From Actinomycetota bacterium (lineage in GTDB: Bacteria; Actinomycetota; Acidimicrobiia; Acidimicrobiales; Ilumatobacteraceae), in NCBI GenBank assembly GCA_009705435.1, contig WLTJ01000055.1, positions 1 through 8,484 on the forward strand: a DNA stretch of 8,484 nt, read 5' to 3'. The position numbers were made by a program, and so were the translations under genes. Under the pieces are notes generated by a model that saw only the letters and a list, made by a program, of their open reading frames with translations, ran no database searches and was not told the origin of the DNA. Of this stretch, positions 5,824-8,484 are shown in pieces. Numbering within the stretch: position 1 is the stretch's first letter; each line of letters starts with the position of its first letter.

Positions 5824-6755
5824 AATCTGGTTCCATAGGAACGGATACAGATCATGCCATTGAAGTTTTACGAAACGGTGGTGTCATCGGCTTTCCGACC
5901 GAGACGGTCTACGGTCTTGCCGCTGATGCTTCAAACAGTGTTGCTGTCAATCGCATTTTTGACATTAAAGGTCGCCCGAGAAATCACCCTTTAATCGTCC
6001 ATCTTCCTTCCCTAGTTGAAGCTCGACTCTGGAGCGCCGATTGGTCAACCTCTGCGGAAATTTTGGCGGCTTTGTTCTGGCCTGGTCCCTTGACAGTAAT
6101 TGTTGCAAAAGCGCTCACTGTCAACCATGAGGTGACAGGGGGCCTCGAGACAATTGCATTGAGAGTGCCGAATCATGCTGTAGCCCTTGAGGTTTTACGA
6201 GGGCTTGAGTGTGGCGTAGCAGCCCCGTCGGCAAATAAATTTGGCAAGGTCAGCCCAACCACTGCAGAGCATGTGCTCAATGATTTGGGTTCAGAGGTTG
6301 ATTACATTTTGGATGGCGGACCTTGCTCCATCGGCCTTGAATCCACGATTGTTGATTGTTCAGCGAACATCATTCAGATTCTCCGTCCAGGCGGCATTTC
6401 GCGCGAGTTAGTTTCTCAGGTCGTGCCCGTGGCCGAGCAGATGACTGGTCCAAGTCGCGCTCCAGGAATGTTGGACTCTCACTATGCACCGACTTGTCGT
6501 TTGACCGTGGTTGCTGACGTGAATGAGGCGCAAGCCCTTCTGGCGACCCAGGCCGTCACTCAGCAAGTTCGCATTATTGATGGAAGTAGTGATCCCACAT
6601 TGTTCGCTACTCAGATGTATTCGCAATTACGTCAATGCGATGACGACGGCATTGATCAAGCGATTGTGGTGCTTCCCTCTCCCAATGGAATTGGTACTGC
6701 GATTCGCGATCGACTGCTCAAGGCCGCTCATGGTGCGCAAACCCAATCTCATTGA
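5820..6755 (+). CDS. L-threonylcarbamoyladenylate synthase, long (Sua5) form
   Basis: Makes threonylcarbamoyl-AMP from threonine, bicarbonate and ATP, the first step of t6A modification at position 37 of ANN-decoding tRNAs; TsaB, TsaD and TsaE would complete the pathway. The 311 residues contain the YrdC domain at about 1-200, with GFPTETVYGL at 24-33, KGRPRNHPL at 50-58, FWPGPLT at 86-92, APSANKFGKVSPT at 135-147 and GLESTIVD at 172-179. The conserved linker APGMLDSHYAP at 214-224 follows, then a C-terminal Sua5 domain to about 305. The linker and second domain mark this as Sua5/YwlC rather than the short TsaC form. It starts at the ATGA overlap with the hydrolase. In many actinobacteria this gene follows prfA-prmC, so its place here is unusual. 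Its last 38 bases overlap the J-domain gene on the other strand. Confidence 0.95.
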   Translation: MKSGSIGTDTDHAIEVLRNGGVIGFPTETVYGLAADASNSVAVNRIFDIKGRPRNHPLIVHLPSLVEARLWSADWSTSAEILAALFWPGPLTVIVAKALTVNHEVTGGLETIALRVPNHAVALEVLRGLECGVAAPSANKFGKVSPTTAEHVLNDLGSEVDYILDGGPCSIGLESTIVDCSANIIQILRPGGISRELVSQVVPVAEQMTGPSRAPGMLDSHYAPTCRLTVVADVNEAQALLATQAVTQQVRIIDGSSDPTLFATQMYSQLRQCDDDGIDQAIVVLPSPNGIGTAIRDRLLKAAHGAQTQSH

Positions 6756-7245
6756 TGGTTCGGATCCAGAGGTCGCGAACGGAAAGGGCATTTGTTTGAC
6801 CATCAACCATCAAACTGACGCTGCTTGATCCCGCCTCGGGAAGAACTTCCAGACGGCACCAGGTAAGGACTGGATCTTCAATCTGAACTTCTAAGAGGTA
6901 TGGCGGATCATCAAGCGCCACATCTCCAATAATGCGCCCCGCCAAAAGCAGCAGTTCAAAGGCGACGACAGGAAGTGCATTGATGACAAATGAGGGCCGA
7001 TCAACATCAAACGCCGAAGGGACCTTTGGGATTGAAATTTGTAGAGGCTCTGGCTGTTGCTGACGATGCCAATTCATAATTTCATCGAAGGCCAAATTAA
7101 CCAAAGCCATGTGCTCGTCGGATCCCCCTCGATCCGGATGAAATTCCAGCGCTAAAAAACGCCTCGCTTGAATGATCTCGTCGATACTCGCAGTTTGAGT
7201 CAAACCAAAAAGTTTGTAGAACTCTGCAATGGGATTCTCAGGCAT
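6718..7245 (-). CDS. Short J-domain protein with an uncharacterised C-terminal domain
   Basis: A 175-residue protein. Residues 7-62 form a J domain: FYKLFGL, a basic helix ending LALEFHPDRGGSDEHM with the HPD motif at 36-38, then a helix around VNLAFDEI. HPD proteins stimulate Hsp70 (DnaK) ATP hydrolysis and deliver clients. There is no Gly/Phe region or zinc-finger repeat, so it is a class III (type C) co-chaperone rather than DnaJ. After a Pro-rich spacer, residues 77-170 form a second region, with PSFVINALPVVAFELLLLAG, DDPPYLLEV and WCRLEVLPEAG as its most family-like segments. I believe similar C-termini occur in other actinobacterial J proteins, but know no function. The start ATG follows the nitroreductase TAG with no gap and no clear ribosome binding site, suggesting coupled translation. 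The 3' end overlaps sua5 antisense. Confidence 0.87.
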   Translation of the reverse strand: MPENPIAEFYKLFGLTQTASIDEIIQARRFLALEFHPDRGGSDEHMALVNLAFDEIMNWHRQQQPEPLQISIPKVPSAFDVDRPSFVINALPVVAFELLLLAGRIIGDVALDDPPYLLEVQIEDPVLTWCRLEVLPEAGSSSVSLMVDGQTNALSVRDLWIRTINEIGFAHHERP

Positions 7246-7944
7246 CTATTTTTTGGGGCCAGCAGACGTGTAAGAAGTTCCTTCAGGATCGTTAGCCCAA
7301 GGCGGTGCACTCCCCCAAGAATCTTCAAAGACTAATTCTGTGATGGGACGCCGCCGAACTAGCCCATGTGAGCCGAGCGGGCGACCCAAAGTAATGCAAG
7401 CAGATAAAGCGACATCATCTGGAATACTCAGAAGCAATCTCAATTCAGCATCCACAGATTGATGCCACATAGTCAATGCGCCTCCGTAGCCCAAAGAACG
7501 CGCGGCCAAGAGAAGATTCTGACAGGCGGGATAAATCGATGCGCCTTCATATGGGGATGGTTCGCGATACCGCACGAGACACGCCAAAACGATCACCGGC
7601 ACGTTTTCAATGTTGTCCACGTAGTGCTGCATGGTGGCGGCTTGGCGCGCCTTGCGCGAATCACTTTTCTTTTCTACTTCTGATTTATAACCGTCCGTCT
7701 CTGATTTGCTTGACCAGCCTTCACGAAATGAGTCTCCCAAAAGTTTCTTAGCCTGTATGGCCATTGGCCCATCTCGCAATACCAAAAAACGAAATGGCTG
7801 ACGATTCGATCCACTTGGGGCACGCGTGGCATGCCAGACGATGGTGTTTAAATCTGTCTCGGGTATTTGCTCATCGGCATACCGCCGAATCGTGCGCGTA
7901 GTGGCGATGACATTCAGCGCTTCCAACGAACCGTCAGTGGACAT
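7246..7944 (-). CDS. Nitroreductase family protein (FMN-dependent oxidoreductase)
   Basis: A 232-residue flavoenzyme of the nitroreductase family, which uses FMN and NAD(P)H to reduce varied electron acceptors, usually as a homodimer. The FMN-binding segments are clear: TTRTIRRYADE at 15-25 with R17, R20 and R21; RAPSGSNRQPFRF at 41-53; YPACQNLLLAARSLGYGGAL at 138-157; and LGRPLGSHGLVRRRPITELV at 186-205. A charged, lysine-rich stretch at about 72-104 between the core segments probably covers the active site and varies within the family. The substrate is unknown; names such as nitroreductase do not define the natural reaction. It is the middle of a minus-strand trio: its ATG abuts the TAG of the enoyl-CoA hydratase gene, and its TAG abuts the ATG of the J-domain gene. 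Both junctions lack a recognisable Shine-Dalgarno sequence. Confidence 0.93.
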   Translation of the reverse strand: MSTDGSLEALNVIATTRTIRRYADEQIPETDLNTIVWHATRAPSGSNRQPFRFLVLRDGPMAIQAKKLLGDSFREGWSSKSETDGYKSEVEKKSDSRKARQAATMQHYVDNIENVPVIVLACLVRYREPSPYEGASIYPACQNLLLAARSLGYGGALTMWHQSVDAELRLLLSIPDDVALSACITLGRPLGSHGLVRRRPITELVFEDSWGSAPPWANDPEGTSYTSAGPKK

Positions 7945-8484
7945 CTAGCGACCAGTGAAATTGGCAGGGCGTTTTTCCATGAAGGAGGCCACACCTTCTT
8001 TGAAGTCTTGAGTTTGAATCAATGGCAAGAGTTGCAAAAAGACATGATGAATGTTCTGTTCGAAAGTTTCTGTCTCTGCAGCCCGCATCATGCGTTTGAT
8101 GGCACGCACAGCTAGCGGAGCGTTTGAGGCAATCTCCTGCGCTAACTCTGTCGTACGACTCAATAGATCCTCTGGAGCGACAACATGGTTAACCAAACCA
8201 AGCTCTAGGCCTTCCGCAGCGCTCAGGGTTCGTCCCGTAAAGCAAATCTCTGCCGCTTTGGCGTACCCCACGAGGCGCGGTAGCAACCATGTCCCTCCAC
8301 TCTCGGGCAATATTCCTCTCTTAGCGAAACCTGGAGCCAATTTGGCAGAAGACGAGGCAAGACGCATATCGCAACCAAAAGCCAGATCCAGTCCGTACCC
8401 CGCAGCGCTGCCATTGAGTGAGCAAATCGTCGGTGTGTCGAGATTGTGGAGCACCACAGGAGGCGCCGTCCTCAGGTCAAACTC
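7945..8484 (-). CDS. Enoyl-CoA hydratase/isomerase family protein (5' end cut by the window edge)
   Basis: The visible 179 residues are the middle and C-terminal part of a crotonase-fold enzyme; families of this type have about 250-270 residues, so roughly 80 are missing. The frame is open to the window edge, and the internal GTG at 8457 is not the true start. Visible positions 18-39 (PTICSLNG, then AAGYG and FGCD) form the CoA and oxyanion-hole region. GILPESGGTWLLPRLVG at 57-73 is the active-site loop, with E61 where PaaG-like isomerases often have Asp. ATELF-like AAEICFTGR follows at 77-85, with E79. The C-terminus FMEKRPANFTGR is typical. It acts on acyl-CoA thioesters by hydration or double-bond isomerisation; the exact reaction is not decidable. 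It is co-directional with and directly adjacent to the nitroreductase gene. Confidence 0.94.
   Translation of the reverse strand, partial: EFDLRTAPPVVLHNLDTPTICSLNGSAAGYGLDLAFGCDMRLASSSAKLAPGFAKRGILPESGGTWLLPRLVGYAKAAEICFTGRTLSAAEGLELGLVNHVVAPEDLLSRTTELAQEIASNAPLAVRAIKRMMRAAETETFEQNIHHVFLQLLPLIQTQDFKEGVASFMEKRPANFTGR

Noticed and set aside
5861..6202. Near-repeat of the bases coding EVLR in sua5 (about 5861-5876 and 6188-6202)
   Set aside because: It is a chance similarity from the same short peptide; the flanking sequence does not match.
6752..6813. Nine-base inverted repeat TTGATGGTT / AACCATCAA, with a tandem ACCATCA pair at 6799-6812 and a 6-bp stem at 6794-6815
   Set aside because: The nine-base arms are 44 bases apart and lie mostly in J-protein coding sequence; the tandem heptamer and short stem also encode protein. 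It is too weak to call a terminator or operator.
7945..8457. Enoyl-CoA hydratase as a truncated pseudogene starting at the GTG at 8457
   Set aside because: The frame continues without a stop to the window edge and the residues before 8457 fit the family, so the gene is cut by the window and not shown to be broken.

Overview
The window looks like ordinary, gene-dense chromosome from a member of the Actinomycetota with roughly balanced GC by eye, possibly a small-genome aquatic lineage. Three things point there: a CBS-domain GuaB1-type IMPDH/GMP-reductase homologue, which is characteristic of actinobacteria; candidate leaderless starts with a TANNNT-like box 6-9 bases before the ATG; and a short J-domain protein whose C-terminal half resembles actinobacterial proteins I recall. 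The exact class cannot be settled from this sequence. There are no RNA genes, mobile elements, CRISPR arrays or long non-coding stretches; the largest gap is about 78 bases.

Layout. (1) Plus strand, 1-2304: a small two-helix membrane protein that may begin upstream of the window, a histidine-phosphatase-superfamily enzyme and an M18 zinc aminopeptidase. (2) Minus strand, 5069-2286: a compact operon of guaB1, cmk (cytidylate kinase) and a PlsC-type acyltransferase, with tight or overlapping junctions. Its last gene overlaps the aminopeptidase tail to tail. (3) Plus strand, 5137-6755: an alpha/beta hydrolase fused by an ATGA overlap to a Sua5-type threonylcarbamoyl-AMP synthase. It is divergent from guaB1 across a 67-bp promoter region. 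(4) Minus strand, 8484-6718: a three-gene set of enoyl-CoA hydratase/isomerase (cut by the window edge), nitroreductase and J-domain protein. The genes are joined by two identical zero-gap TAG|ATG junctions, and the last one overlaps sua5 tail to tail by 38 bp.

Functionally, block 2 links purine salvage/interconversion (GuaB1), pyrimidine nucleotide phosphorylation (Cmk) and phospholipid synthesis (PlsC). Block 3 contains the first enzyme of t6A tRNA modification together with a hydrolase of unknown substrate. Block 4 pairs an acyl-CoA enzyme, a flavoenzyme and a probable Hsp70 co-chaperone.

I see no clear new defence or mobile system. The points most worth checking are the uncharacterised C-terminal domain of the J protein and its coupling to the nitroreductase, the interdigitated divergent promoter, the leaderless starts, the hairpin hidden in the plsC 3' end, and the unusual hydrolase-sua5 pairing.
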